A DNA stretch of 64,000 bases from NCBI RefSeq assembly GCF_000407445.1, contig NZ_ASWB01000004.1, forward strand, positions 124,001 to 188,000, written 5' to 3'. The number at the start of each line of letters is the position of its first letter. Position 1 is the stretch's first letter. This DNA is from Enterococcus moraviensis ATCC BAA-383 (GTDB lineage Bacteria > Bacillota > Bacilli > Lactobacillales > Enterococcaceae). Position numbers and translations under genes: made by a program. Positions 26,239-34,705 of the stretch are shown here, in pieces. The notes below the pieces were generated by a model, which was not told the origin of the DNA, did not search any database, and saw only the letters and a list, made by a program, of their open reading frames with translations.

Positions 26239-27006
26239 TTAGATATTTTTTTGCAAACGTAAGCGTTTGGCAATCTTTTCGATAAGAAATAATGCAGGTA
26301 ATTGTGAGGTTAGTTCAATTGTTTTGTCATGGTTATCACTCGTTTTATAGATAGTTTCTCTATTGATAGTATAGGGAATATTTAAGTCAGACATTCTACT
26401 GATAGTAGAGCTATCACTGTTTGTGATTGAAATGATCGTGCATTTTTTTGTGTTCAAGCGTTTGATATAATGAATGATTTCTTTGGTTTCACCAGTGACA
26501 GATAAGGCGATGACACAAGTTCTTTCTAATATGTCATCAGGAAACCATTCAATTGGATAGTTAGAAGGATCTTCAATTCGGAGTGCAGTTTGCGATAAAT
26601 TTGTGAAATAAAGGGACCCGTAAGCAGCAATAGGCTCAGAAGAACCAGATCCAAGAAAAAGGACGAGGCCTTTGTCAGCAAGAAGTGCAACAGCTTGTTC
26701 GATTTTATCGTCGAGAAAGGGTTCGTTAACACGTTCTAAAAAATGAATATGCTGTGTTTCATCTACGTCAGCTATTTGGGCTTGGTTGATAGAGTCATAA
26801 TATAATTGCAATTTTACTTTAAATTCGGAGAAACCATTGCATTCAAATTTGTGACAAAAGCGTAAAATACTGGCTGTGCTTGTGTGTGTTTCCTCTGCTA
26901 AATCTCTGATCCGCATGTACGTGACGATTTTTAAATGATTGGCAATATAATGATAAATCTCATATTCCAAAGGGTTTAAATCAGGAACATAATCTAAAAA
27001 AAGCAT
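26239..27006 (-). CDS. RpiR/MurR-family transcription regulator
   Basis: 255 aa from the ATG at 27006 (CAAGGAGGACGCT upstream). N-terminal HTH_6 domain (about 8-75: LNPLEYEIYHYIANHL, then MRIRDLAEETHTSTASILRF). C-terminal SIS domain (about 110-245: LVLFLGSGSSEPIAAYGSLY, IALSVTGETKEIIHYI). The SIS domain senses phosphosugars. Divergent from the GH1/PTS genes, so it most likely controls them in response to a phosphorylated beta-glucoside or related sugar phosphate. Confidence 0.85.
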   Translation of the reverse strand: MLFLDYVPDLNPLEYEIYHYIANHLKIVTYMRIRDLAEETHTSTASILRFCHKFECNGFSEFKVKLQLYYDSINQAQIADVDETQHIHFLERVNEPFLDDKIEQAVALLADKGLVLFLGSGSSEPIAAYGSLYFTNLSQTALRIEDPSNYPIEWFPDDILERTCVIALSVTGETKEIIHYIKRLNTKKCTIISITNSDSSTISRMSDLNIPYTINRETIYKTSDNHDKTIELTSQLPALFLIEKIAKRLRLQKNI

Positions 27007-27080
27007 AGCGTCCTCCTTGTGGTTACAAACTGTGTCAAAATTGTGAGAAATAACAAAAAGTGTCACTTATCACAAAGGAA

Positions 27081-27145
27081 TGAAAGCGCATAACAAACAT
27101 TATAATCAATGCTATACTCCAATTATAGATTGTGAAAGCGCAATC
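27081..27145. promoter_or_regulatory. Control region with cre-like sites between RpiR and GH1 genes
   Basis: TGAAAGCGCATAACA at 27081-27095 and TGAAAGCGCAATCT at 27132-27145 both start like CcpA cre sites. The second departs from the consensus at one end base and the first by a one-base shift. A TATAAT lies at 27101-27106 between them. Carbon catabolite control is likely. The RpiR operator is not identifiable by eye. Confidence 0.5.
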
Positions 27146-27225
27146 TGCAAGTGGGGTAGATAGGAGAACTTGTTTCCGTGCCCAAGGGTTTTGCGAATTT
27201 AGTCTAATAATTGGAGGAATAAGGA

Positions 27226-28608
27226 ATGAAAGTAGAATTTCCTAAGACGTTTTTTTGGGGTGCTGCTTCAAGTGCAACGCAATCAGAAGGGCGTATGGAA
27301 CGCGATGGAAAAGGAGAAAATATTTGGGATTATTCATCAAAAGAGTACAATCATCGTTTTTATGACGGTGTCACAACAGAAAATACTTCTTTATTTTATC
27401 GTGACTATCAAAAGGATATCCAAAAAATGCACGATATTTCATTTAATTCGTTTCGAACATCTATTTCATGGTCTCGTTTGATACCGATGGGGACAGGAGA
27501 AGTCAATCCGGAAGCAGTAATTTTTTATAATAATGTGATTGATGAATTAATTGCAAAAGGAGTAGAACCGTTTATCAATCTGTATCATTTCGATATGCCA
27601 ATGGTACTTCAAGAGAAAGGGGGATTTGAAAATGAAGAAGTAGTTGAAGCCTATAAGCAATATGCTAAAACATGTTTTGAGTTGTTTGGTGATCGGGTGA
27701 AGTATTGGTTTACGTTCAATGAACCGATGATTCCAGCAGAAGCAGGTTATCTGCATGACCGTCATTATCCGTATGTTGTAGACTTTAAACGAGCTGCAGC
27801 TGTTTTGCACAATATTATTTTAGCGCATTGTGAAGCAATCCAGGTATATCGAGAAATGAAATTAGAGGGAAAAATCGGGATCATTATGGATGTCATTCCA
27901 GTTTACCCACGTAGTCAAAATCCAGCTGATTTGTACGCTGCTGAAATGGCAGATCTGTTTTATACAAAGAGTTTGAATGATGCGATTCTAAAGGGCAAGT
28001 ACCCAACGCGCTTGAAAGAGGTTTTAGAAGAATACGACCAATTGCCAAAAGTAACTAAGACACAGCTTCAATTGATTTCAGAAACTAAAATTGATTTATT
28101 AGGAATCAATTATTATCGTCCAAGAAGAGTGAAAGCGAAAGAATGTATACCCAATCCTCAAGGCGTTTTCTCACCAGAATGGTTTTTTGATGAATACGTT
28201 ATGCCGGGCAGACGGATGAACACATCACGTGGCATTGAAATCTATCCTAAAGGAATTTACGATATTGCGAAAAAAATTCAAAATGAGTACGGTAATATTG
28301 ATTGGTTTGTTTCTGAAAATGGTATCGGAATCGAAGGCGAAGAAGCATTTATTGACGCAGGAATTGTTCAAGATGATTATCGTATTGATTTTTTGAAGGA
28401 ACATTTGAGTTATTTGAACCAAGCGATGGCAGAAGGAAGCAATTGTTTAGGGTACCATATGTGGACTTTTGTAGACTGTTGGTCGTGGGGAAATGCGTAT
28501 AAAAACCGTTATGGTTTTTATCGTTTAGACTTAGAAACAGGAGAAAAGACAGTGAAAAAATCTGGCTTATGGTTTAAAGAAATGGTTGAAAATCACGGTT
28601 TCGATTAA
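27226..28608 (+). CDS. GH1 6-phospho-beta-glucosidase
   Basis: 460 aa, full GH1 length. FFWGAASSATQSEG start motif, acid/base Glu166 in TFNEP, nucleophile Glu in SENGIG at about 365. Cleaves PTS-imported phosphorylated beta-glucosides to glucose 6-phosphate. Ribosome site TTGGAGGAATAAGG. Followed 20 bases later by a cellobiose-type EIIC, which supports the phospho-substrate. Exact sugar (cellobiose, arbutin, other) not determined. Confidence 0.85.
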   Translation: MKVEFPKTFFWGAASSATQSEGRMERDGKGENIWDYSSKEYNHRFYDGVTTENTSLFYRDYQKDIQKMHDISFNSFRTSISWSRLIPMGTGEVNPEAVIFYNNVIDELIAKGVEPFINLYHFDMPMVLQEKGGFENEEVVEAYKQYAKTCFELFGDRVKYWFTFNEPMIPAEAGYLHDRHYPYVVDFKRAAAVLHNIILAHCEAIQVYREMKLEGKIGIIMDVIPVYPRSQNPADLYAAEMADLFYTKSLNDAILKGKYPTRLKEVLEEYDQLPKVTKTQLQLISETKIDLLGINYYRPRRVKAKECIPNPQGVFSPEWFFDEYVMPGRRMNTSRGIEIYPKGIYDIAKKIQNEYGNIDWFVSENGIGIEGEEAFIDAGIVQDDYRIDFLKEHLSYLNQAMAEGSNCLGYHMWTFVDCWSWGNAYKNRYGFYRLDLETGEKTVKKSGLWFKEMVENHGFD

Positions 28609-28628
28609 AGAAAGGAAGAGTGATTCTT

Positions 28629-29954
28629 ATGATGAAAACTCTTGATAATTTAGCGATGAAATTATTACCGATTGCAAATGCAATCGGTAATCAGCGACAC
28701 TTACAGGCAATTAGAAATGGCTTGATTTCGATTTTACCACTCACTATTGTGGGGTCCTTTTTTACAATCCTACTGAACTTACCAATCCCTGGATACTCTG
28801 ACATGATTGCGCCTTATTTAGCCGCGTTAGATGTTCCTTTTCGCTTCACTGTAGGGTTGATGTCTTTGTATGCAGCTTTTACAATAGGATCGTTTCTTGG
28901 AAACACGTATAAGCTAGATAAGATCACCAGTGGCTTTCTTTCCATGCTAGCGACGCTTTTGATGGTTATGCCAGTTAATCTTCAAGAAGGTGTAGATGTT
29001 GCCGGAAACGTTGTGGCAGGCGGTCGTTATATCCCAATCACACCGTTAGGCTCACAAGGATTGTTCGGAGCGATTGTTGCCGCGTTGATTTCTGTGGAGA
29101 TTTACCGTTTCACAAAAGAGAAAAAATTAGAAATCAAAATGCCAGAAGGCGTGCCACCAGTTGTAGGAGAATCTTTTGCGGCGCTTTTGCCTACATTATT
29201 AGTAATCTTAATTTTTTGGATTCCGCGTCACTTTTTTAATTTTAATTTAAACGACTTGCTAAGTGTGGCTATTTCACCTTTGAAGGTCTTTTTAACAGGA
29301 AATAATATTTTTGGCGGTATTATTACACAATTTATGATTTGTTTATTTTGGGCTTTAGGAATTCATGGACATGCAGTTCTTGGGCCAATCATCCGTCCAT
29401 TTTGGGATCAGGCGATTATAGAGAATGCAGAGTTGTTCCAAAATGGGACGAGTGCATTTCAACTACCCAATATTTTTACAGAACAATTTTACCAATGGTA
29501 TGCACAAATGGGTGGGACAGGCGCAACGTTAGCACTTGTTTTCTTATTTTTGTTCTCCAAATCAAAATACCTGAAGCAATTAGGAAAATTATCGATTTTA
29601 CCAGGTATCTTCAATATCAATGAACCCGTTATCTTCGGAACACCGATCGTGATGAATCCGTTACTTGCCATTCCGTTTATTTTAGTTCCGATTGTGAATA
29701 CGATTTTGGTGTATATTGTGACAGCATTGGGTTGGATGCCAAAAATGATGGTCAAGCCACCTTTTTCAATTCCAGCACCTTTAGGAGCATTGATTACGTC
29801 TAATTGGAATTGGGTAGCGTGCGTAATGGTATTTGTTTGCTTTGCTGTCTCGTTAGCTATTTATTATCCATTCTTTAAAATGTTCGAAAAAATCCAAGTA
29901 GAGCAAGAGCAACAAGCCGAAGCAGATTCTGTTGTATCAACTGAGGAAATTTAA
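28629..29954 (+). CDS. PTS lactose/cellobiose-type EIIC permease
   Basis: 441 aa; the ATG at 28629 is placed eight bases after AAAGGAAGAG. About ten membrane segments. Typical EIIC marks: RNGLISILPLTIVGSFF, the substrate-site LGIHGHAVLGP loop, and NINEPVIFGTPIVMNP. It imports and phosphorylates a beta-glucoside. No EIIA or EIIB gene is in this cluster, so it must borrow them from another locus. Downstream is a small membrane protein and a terminator. Confidence 0.85.
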   Translation: MMKTLDNLAMKLLPIANAIGNQRHLQAIRNGLISILPLTIVGSFFTILLNLPIPGYSDMIAPYLAALDVPFRFTVGLMSLYAAFTIGSFLGNTYKLDKITSGFLSMLATLLMVMPVNLQEGVDVAGNVVAGGRYIPITPLGSQGLFGAIVAALISVEIYRFTKEKKLEIKMPEGVPPVVGESFAALLPTLLVILIFWIPRHFFNFNLNDLLSVAISPLKVFLTGNNIFGGIITQFMICLFWALGIHGHAVLGPIIRPFWDQAIIENAELFQNGTSAFQLPNIFTEQFYQWYAQMGGTGATLALVFLFLFSKSKYLKQLGKLSILPGIFNINEPVIFGTPIVMNPLLAIPFILVPIVNTILVYIVTALGWMPKMMVKPPFSIPAPLGALITSNWNWVACVMVFVCFAVSLAIYYPFFKMFEKIQVEQEQQAEADSVVSTEEI

Positions 29955-29975
29955 AAAAGTATCGGGGGCGAAGAG

Positions 29976-30218
29976 ATGATATACGCTATTAGTGGCTGTA
30001 TTATTTTTGCTACACATTATTTATTGAGGGAAAATCAGTGGTTACTTCAAAAGAAACTATGGCAATTGATCATAAGTGCCATTTTGATTGTAGGCGTTAC
30101 GATTTTATTGAGTACGTGGATTGGTTCGTTATTTCCAGTGATTGGGTCAACGTTAGTCTGTGCAACGATTTTGCAAATCAAGTATACCCATCAATTGGCT
30201 ATTCAACGATTAGGGTAG
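29976..30218 (+). CDS. Small membrane protein after EIIC
   Basis: 80 aa with three hydrophobic segments (about 2-16, 28-46, 52-66) and short polar ends. Preceded by GGGGGCGAAGAG, 21 bases after EIIC, so co-transcribed. Family not recognised; it may assist the permease. Confidence 0.5.
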   Translation: MIYAISGCIIFATHYLLRENQWLLQKKLWQLIISAILIVGVTILLSTWIGSLFPVIGSTLVCATILQIKYTHQLAIQRLG

Positions 30219-30248
30219 AAAAATAGGAAACCGCTTATTTTGGTGCTA

Positions 30249-30289
30249 AGTGACTGGGGTGTAACTTGTAAAGTTATGTCCCAGCCACT
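30249..30289. terminator. Bidirectional terminator
   Basis: AGTGACTGGG...CCCAGCCACT with inner AACTTGTAAAGTT, the same design as the hairpins at 26184, 52725 and 63492. Lies between convergent genes. Confidence 0.8.
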
Positions 30290-30309
30290 TTCTGTTTCCA
30301 ATTGTTTGT

Positions 30310-30627
30310 TTAGCCATTTTCGCATTTCCACAGTTCATAGAAAGTTGCTAAACGCTTGATATGGAGAGGAATACGCTCTGGCGAGGCTTCTAAAAAGGTC
30401 AACGCATTATTTTCTGCAGCAATCATTCGTTGATCAACAGAAGCCTTGATTTTTTCCATTTCTTGTTCTAGCATGTGGAGATTATCTGCTAAACGTAACT
30501 GTTCAGTAACCGTTTCTGGTTCATTAGGAAACTGTCTTTCTAGCTCTTTTTTTAATTCTTCACGAACATGAGGATAATACTGTGCGGGATTCATTTCTAC
30601 ATTTATTTTAGGGCGTTTTTCACTCAT
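30310..30627 (-). CDS. Hypothetical helical protein, second gene of a small operon
   Basis: 105 aa from the ATG at 30627 (AAGGAGAGACCCG upstream), overlapping the preceding gene by 8 bases. Soluble, charged and mostly helical (VREELKKELERQFPNEPETV, LHMLEQEMEKIKASVDQRM). It ends with a YELWKCENG segment. No signal peptide. Not recognised. Forms a two-gene unit with the upstream gene just downstream of the lipase locus, though separated from it by a hairpin and its own promoter. Confidence 0.5.
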   Translation of the reverse strand: MSEKRPKINVEMNPAQYYPHVREELKKELERQFPNEPETVTEQLRLADNLHMLEQEMEKIKASVDQRMIAAENNALTFLEASPERIPLHIKRLATFYELWKCENG

Positions 30628-30889
30628 CGGGTCTCTCCTTCGATGTTTTTGAAGCAAGAGGAGGGACTAAGTGAAGGTCAGGTTTCTTTGGCGGTTGTTC
30701 AATATTGGACAACTTTTCCACTAATTTTTGTGTATCTTGAATGGTTTCAAGCATACGTGCCATTATTTCACTCGCATTTTTTTCAACAGTCGCATGCATT
30801 TGTTGTTGTTTAGTGACGGCTTCCTCGCCTAGTTTTCGAATAAGCTCTTTTTGTCGTTCTTTTTCACGCTCAAGCTCTTTTTCATCCAT
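30620..30889 (-). CDS. Hypothetical coiled-coil protein, first gene of a small operon
   Basis: 89 aa. Nearly all charged helix (DEKELEREKERQKELIRKL, then MARMLETIQDTQKLVEKLS), with a Pro/Lys-rich end (PPKKPDLHLVPP). Ribosome site GAGGTGG. No known family seen. Small size and coiled-coil character resemble helical partner proteins of type VII secretion, but there is no WXG motif. The link with the lipase locus is therefore only positional. Confidence 0.45.
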   Translation of the reverse strand: MDEKELEREKERQKELIRKLGEEAVTKQQQMHATVEKNASEIMARMLETIQDTQKLVEKLSNIEQPPKKPDLHLVPPLASKTSKERPDE

Positions 30890-30915
30890 AAAGCCACCTC
30901 ATTTTTCTTTAGTTT

Positions 30916-30945
30916 AGTATAATCAGCTATTATATCAAGTATCAA
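30916..30945 (-). promoter_or_regulatory. Promoter of the small two-gene operon
   Basis: On the minus strand TTGATA (30945-30940) and TATACT (30921-30916) are separated by 18 bases, about 25 bases before the ribosome site. Consistent with a housekeeping sigma promoter. Confidence 0.55.
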
Positions 30946-31060
30946 CAATATTACCGATTTCAGCAAGCATAAACACTGCAATCGATTGATTTAGCTTGAA
31001 ATGTAAGCGAAAGCCATAATTAATCAATGTTTCTGTCTTTTTTAGTTAGTGGCTCTCTTT

Positions 31061-31087
31061 TTCTGTGAGCGGTATAGCTCACAGAGA
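31061..31087 (-). terminator. Hairpin at the end of the lipase locus
   Basis: TCTGTGAGC...GCTCACAGA perfect 9-base stem, loop six bases, just past the last gene of the locus. There is no strong T-run on the minus strand, so termination efficiency is uncertain. Confidence 0.5.
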
Positions 31088-31099
31088 AGCACTCGTTTT

Positions 31100-31384
31100 C
31101 TATAGCGATTGAATTTTTGTGGTCTGTTGTTTTATGGCCTCTTTTACTTTTTTTCCTGCTTGTCCTTTTAGAGAATTGCCTAAATTACTGGATAAACTTT
31201 CTAACGAACATTTCAATTCATTTATGTACGTATCCGTTATTGATTTTATTTCTTGTTCTCTTGATGCGTGGTCCATGAGTGCGGCAGTTCCTACGAAAGA
31301 ACGAATATTATTTTTTTGTCTCGCTTTTCTAAGTTCCTTTAATCCAGCTTCATCAAGAATTTCATCTGTGAATATTTCTGCCAT
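31100..31384 (-). CDS. Small helical partner protein of the lipase locus
   Basis: 94 aa, soluble and helical (DEAGLKELRKARQKNNIRS, SITDTYINELKCSLESLSSN, VKEAIKQQTTKIQSL). Last gene of a co-directional set: immunity, lipase, 102-aa helical protein, this gene. Size and helix-turn-helix outline fit WXG100-like partners that escort type VII effectors; Staphylococcus aureus TslA has two such partners. No WXG motif is present. The role is inferred from context. Confidence 0.55.
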   Translation of the reverse strand: MAEIFTDEILDEAGLKELRKARQKNNIRSFVGTAALMDHASREQEIKSITDTYINELKCSLESLSSNLGNSLKGQAGKKVKEAIKQQTTKIQSL

Positions 31385-31403
31385 GCTTTCTAAAATCCCC
31401 CTT

Positions 31404-31712
31404 TCAATTTTCTAGATTACGTAGTTCTTTTTTATAGTTTTGTTCTAACTCTTCCAGTTCGTTTAAGATCTTTTTTCTTTCCCGATGAAATAAATCTTCC
31501 AATGCCATTGATTCGTTTTGGAAGTGATGGTACGCTTCAGATATGGCTTCGCGACCAAAAGGGAGCTGGCCTGCCCAATACTCTGTTTCGTTGATATAAT
31601 CATCTATTTCTTGAAATACTTTTGTTTTGTGCCAGGCCAATTGATCTTCTTTTTCCTCACACATACGCACTTCTTTCATATAATCTAGTTTTAGTTCTTC
31701 TTCTTTATCCAT
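31404..31712 (-). CDS. Small coiled-coil partner protein of the lipase locus (DUF3958-like)
   Basis: 102 aa, highly charged, two long helices (EEELKLDYMKEVRMCEEKED; FHRERKKILNELEELEQNYK) joined near ETEYWAGQLPFGRE. This looks like the DUF3958-type proteins found beside type VII effectors, although I cannot verify it. Lies 21 bases after the lipase and 19 before the 94-aa gene, so one transcript. Likely binds the helical C-terminal half of the lipase for secretion (inference). Confidence 0.55.
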   Translation of the reverse strand: MDKEEELKLDYMKEVRMCEEKEDQLAWHKTKVFQEIDDYINETEYWAGQLPFGREAISEAYHHFQNESMALEDLFHRERKKILNELEELEQNYKKELRNLEN

Positions 31713-31733
31713 TCTTAACGCATTCCTTTATGG

Positions 31734-32990
31734 TTATTCTGGTTGAAATTGTTTCGCTAATTGCTGATCAACAGATAACAGTTTTTCAATACTTCCATGA
31801 ATTTCCGTTTTGAGCGTATCACAACTACTCGCGATTTCTCTGTATTCAGCAATTTTGGCTTCATTTCTCTCTCTTGGTTGATTGGAAATGATTGATTCAC
31901 TGACGCCTATAGATTCAAGTGCATCTAATACTTCCGAATCGCTTAGATCATGCCCTAATACCGTTCCTGCTCTTAATGATTTTTGCCAAGATTGTTCTGC
32001 TTTTTCTGTTTGCCGACGGAGGAAACTTTCAGCTTCCAAAAACGTCGCGTTGACCGTGCTCATTTGCGCATTTAACACAAGAAGTGCCTCAACGCTGTCT
32101 AAGAAAATCGCTTCATTAGCTGATAAACCACCACCACTTTTCTTTAACTTGTTCCGCAAGAACTTCATCCAATTTTTTGTGCTGCTAAGAACACCTAATA
32201 ACTGTTGTTTATCATTCTCAGCTCTTTTTTTAATCGCGTTTACATTGAACGCATTGTCAGGAATCAACAGTCGACCTGTCTTCTTATCAAATTTCCACAT
32301 AGCAAGACTATGATATGCTCCACCCAATCGATCAGACACCTTGCCATCTTTTTCCATATCAATAATAAGTGCAAACTCTCGACCGGTAACTCGAATACCT
32401 CCGACAGCATCGTTCCTATTTCGATAATTGTAAAACATGCCTGGGTTGTCTTTTGCCCATTTTTTCCCATCCTTTGACATCATGCTTCCTGCATATGGGC
32501 CATTGAATCCTACGTTAAGCCATTTGTTTTCTGCGGCAATGTAAAATGCTAAACTTTCTCCTAAAGAATGCCCCGTCGTTGTAATTGTCGCAAAAGGATA
32601 CTGATTTCTAATAGAGTCTGCGAATTGTTGAGCTGTGAGAGACTGAGGATCCGTAGATCTTGGAGCTTCAAACCAATCAAAGGATTTTAGTTTATCGCTT
32701 CCAGCACCAACTGTTTGTATATCTGTCGCTATATCTAATTTGTCTGATGAATTCGTCCCGGCATAGGCGATCACTACTTGTGACGTGTCTACTTTTCCGT
32801 TAACTACTGGGGCGACGGCCATTGCTTGCATTCCGTTTTTAGGTTCGTGTTTAACGTCGAGAATTTTGTATTCAATTCCTGCTAGTTCTCTAACAGCCCC
32901 TGTTTTCATTGTTGAATCGTAATCTTCATGCTTAGGATCTAGCCAATAAACTTCCTCACTTATTTGATTGTATTCTTTATCTGTAAACAT
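31734..32990 (-). CDS. Lipase toxin with N-terminal catalytic domain, TslA-like, probable T7SS effector
   Basis: 418 aa, no signal peptide. Residues 1-235 are a class 3 lipase-type alpha/beta hydrolase: AYAGTN at about 76, nucleophile Ser142 in TGHSLGE (Glu replaces the usual second Gly), Asp194 in NDAVGG, His227 in AYHSL. Residues about 236-418 are helical (KKRAENDKQQLLGVLSSTKN, FLEAESFLRRQTEKAEQSW) with no transmembrane segment. A catalytic domain first and a helical targeting domain last is the 'reverse' layout of the S. aureus type VII-secreted lipase TslA. The start ATG abuts the stop of the putative immunity gene and follows GAGGAGG. The substrate is probably phospholipid or glycerolipid of a rival's membrane. 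T7SS dependence is inferred; no secretion machinery gene is in the window. Confidence 0.75.
   Translation of the reverse strand: MFTDKEYNQISEEVYWLDPKHEDYDSTMKTGAVRELAGIEYKILDVKHEPKNGMQAMAVAPVVNGKVDTSQVVIAYAGTNSSDKLDIATDIQTVGAGSDKLKSFDWFEAPRSTDPQSLTAQQFADSIRNQYPFATITTTGHSLGESLAFYIAAENKWLNVGFNGPYAGSMMSKDGKKWAKDNPGMFYNYRNRNDAVGGIRVTGREFALIIDMEKDGKVSDRLGGAYHSLAMWKFDKKTGRLLIPDNAFNVNAIKKRAENDKQQLLGVLSSTKNWMKFLRNKLKKSGGGLSANEAIFLDSVEALLVLNAQMSTVNATFLEAESFLRRQTEKAEQSWQKSLRAGTVLGHDLSDSEVLDALESIGVSESIISNQPRERNEAKIAEYREIASSCDTLKTEIHGSIEKLLSVDQQLAKQFQPE
32520..32852 (-). repeat. Long direct repeat, copy inside the intact lipase gene
   Basis: 333 bases nearly identical to 35147-35479 in the same orientation; by eye about four mismatches. 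Encodes roughly residues 47-157 of the lipase, including the GHSLGE nucleophile. Shorter related copies lie at about 34362-34535 and 36159-36311, with a decayed one at about 33531-33635. Confidence 0.85.
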
Positions 32991-33395
32991 CTATAATTTG
33001 TCCTCCTCTCTATTTGAGTAATGAACTATAATTTTTTTAGTCGTGACTCCTTTAACTTGCGCGTTCCTATTTTCAATACCGTAGCTACCTATTTCATCAC
33101 GCTCTTTCCAAAAACTGTATGTAAACTCAACTGCTTCATTATCTGAAGTTATCAATTTTACAAACATACGGTATGCTCCTGTCATTTTATTGTACGAAGT
33201 TTTTTTAAATTCTACAGATTTGATATTAGCAAATGTTTGTTTTAAAACAATTGCAGATTCTCTTTCTGTTTCCAATAAATCTCGTTGTTCTTCCATAGCT
33301 GTTTCTTCTGCTTTTTTGTCCATATACAATTTCCCTCCAAATCCAATAAGCACTATGGCGATAATACCAACTAGTATAATAATTCGTTTATTCAT
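32991..33395 (-). CDS. Membrane-anchored putative immunity protein 1 (partner of the intact lipase)
   Basis: 134 aa. One N-terminal membrane helix (about 4-22, IIILVGIIAIVLIGFGG) and then a ~105-residue extracytoplasmic alpha/beta domain with YNKMTGAYRMFVKLI and AVEFTYSFWKERDEIG. There is no lipobox Cys. Stop TAG abuts the lipase ATG, a tight toxin-immunity pairing. S. aureus TslA is neutralised outside the membrane by a surface-attached lipoprotein; this helix-anchored domain could do the same here. Four paralogues upstream share the helix and diverge in the domain. Ribosome site AGGAGG. Confidence 0.65.
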   Translation of the reverse strand: MNKRIIILVGIIAIVLIGFGGKLYMDKKAEETAMEEQRDLLETERESAIVLKQTFANIKSVEFKKTSYNKMTGAYRMFVKLITSDNEAVEFTYSFWKERDEIGSYGIENRNAQVKGVTTKKIIVHYSNREEDKL

Positions 33396-33425
33396 GATAT
33401 CCTCCTGAAGATAGGTGATAAATTA

Positions 33426-33434
33426 ATTGTATCA
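33426..33434 (-). promoter_or_regulatory. Extended -10 promoter of the immunity 1-lipase unit
   Basis: Minus strand TGATACAAT, i.e. TG-n-TACAAT, about 30 bases before the ATG. The same element with the same flanks is found before immunity gene 4. No clear -35. Confidence 0.5.
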
Positions 33435-33530
33435 CAGTGAATAAAATACTTTTCTTGTTTTTTTTTTATAGGACAACATCTAACGAAAATAAAGTCACAA
33501 GACTTTAAGTGTCTCACTTCCTTCATGTTT

Positions 33531-33755
33531 GTATATCTGTCGCTAAATCAAAACGATCCGATTGATCCATTCCCACAACTGCCATTGCTTACATTCCGTT
33601 TTTGGGTTCATGTTTAACATCAAGAATTTTGTACTTTTTTCCATTAATTTTTCGAGTTTCGTCTTTTTTATTTTCGGATCATACTTATTATGTATAGGAT
33701 CTATCCAATACGCAGTATCACTTATCTTATTGTAATCTTCATCAGTTATAGTCAC
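33531..33755 (-). pseudogene. Decayed 5' lipase fragment 1
   Basis: A GTG start at 33755 overlaps the immunity 2 stop (GTGA). It opens ITDEDYNKISDTAYWIDP, matching the lipase N-terminus. A frameshift and a CAA-to-TAA change then disrupt the KHEPKNGMQAMAV block, and an internal deletion fuses a remnant DLATDIQT to a TGA stop. It cannot make a lipase. A 70-codon readable frame remains but is out of phase at its end. Confidence 0.75.
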
Positions 33756-34156
33756 TGTTTTCCTCCTGTACCATCAGAATAAATTACTTCTACTTCACTT
33801 ACAGTCTTTCCTTCTTTTTGAACCTCTTCATCTGCAACACCATAATTTTTTAATTCAGTTTCCCCTTTTACATAAATAGCATCGAATTCAACTTCTGTGC
33901 CCAAGTTATTTTTCATCAAAAAAATGATTTGATATGAGTCTGTCATATTATTAGGTTCATCACTATGTTCAATTTTTACAAAAGCCACATCTGAAAATGT
34001 ATTCTTAAGTGCCACTATAGAATCCCGTTCTATTGCTAGTAAATTCTTTTGTTCTTCTTTTGCTTTTTCGTCTGCTCGATAATCCACATAAATTTTTCCT
34101 CCTAACCCAATAAACATTATAGCAATAGCTGCTAGCATGACAATCCGTTTATTCAT
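33752..34156 (-). CDS. Putative immunity protein 2 (orphan)
   Basis: 134 aa with the family layout: membrane helix (IVMLAAIAIMFIGLGG), the EQKNLLAIERDSIVALKNTF linker helix, then MTDSYQIIFLMKNN and FDAIYVKGETELKNYG. AGGAGGATACA before the ATG. Its downstream lipase fragment is broken, so this immunity gene is an orphan. It could still protect against toxins of related strains. Domain diverges from copy 1 outside the helix. Confidence 0.6.
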   Translation of the reverse strand: MNKRIVMLAAIAIMFIGLGGKIYVDYRADEKAKEEQKNLLAIERDSIVALKNTFSDVAFVKIEHSDEPNNMTDSYQIIFLMKNNLGTEVEFDAIYVKGETELKNYGVADEEVQKEGKTVSEVEVIYSDGTGGKQ

Positions 34157-34361
34157 TGTATCCTCCTAAAGATAGATGGTAATTTAATTGCAATATAATA
34201 TAAATGATTTTATTAAAAATTTCCTAAATAGCGTTCTTTAATTTACAACTTATCGTTATTTCTATTAACACAAGCCAAGACGCCCACCTGTCACAACTGA
34301 TTAGTAAACACTTTTTTGTGGATTCAAGCTTTAAGTACTGGCTTTCACAGCTCACAGTGCT

Positions 34362-34705
34362 TCAAATCAATCAAATGATTTCAGTTTATCGCTTCCTGCA
34401 CCAACTGTTTGTATATCTATCGCTATATCTAATTTGTTTGATTGATTCGTTCCGGCATAGGCGATCACTACTTGTGACGTGTCTGCTTTTCCGTTAACTA
34501 CTGGGGCAACGGCCATTGCTTGCATTCCGTTTTTTGTGTTATCTTCTGCTTTTAAAATTTTATATTGTTTATTCTCTCCATTAATTTTCTTAGGTATTTC
34601 TCTGATTTCATTTTCTTTTGGAGTGAAACCTTTATTATCTTTCTTCTCATCTATCCAATAAGAAATATCTGAAAAATATAGTAACTCATTCTCTGAAAAA
34701 CTCAA
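34362..34705 (-). pseudogene. Truncated 5' lipase fragment 2
   Basis: TTG start at 34705 overlaps the immunity 3 stop (TTGA) and lies eight bases from GGAGGT. A distinct N-terminus (ENELLYFSDISYWIDEKKDN) is followed by the common NGMQAMAVAPVVNGK...DIQTVGAGSDKLKSFD block. The next codon, TGG in the intact gene, is TGA here, and similarity fades after FEA. The product lacks the nucleophile and all of the targeting half. About 112 codons remain; whether they are translated is unknown. Confidence 0.75.

Noticed and set aside
33543-33755. Treating the 70-codon frame as a real small protein
   Set aside because: Its sequence matches the lipase N-terminus and then runs out of frame through a conserved block, so it is a decayed fragment.
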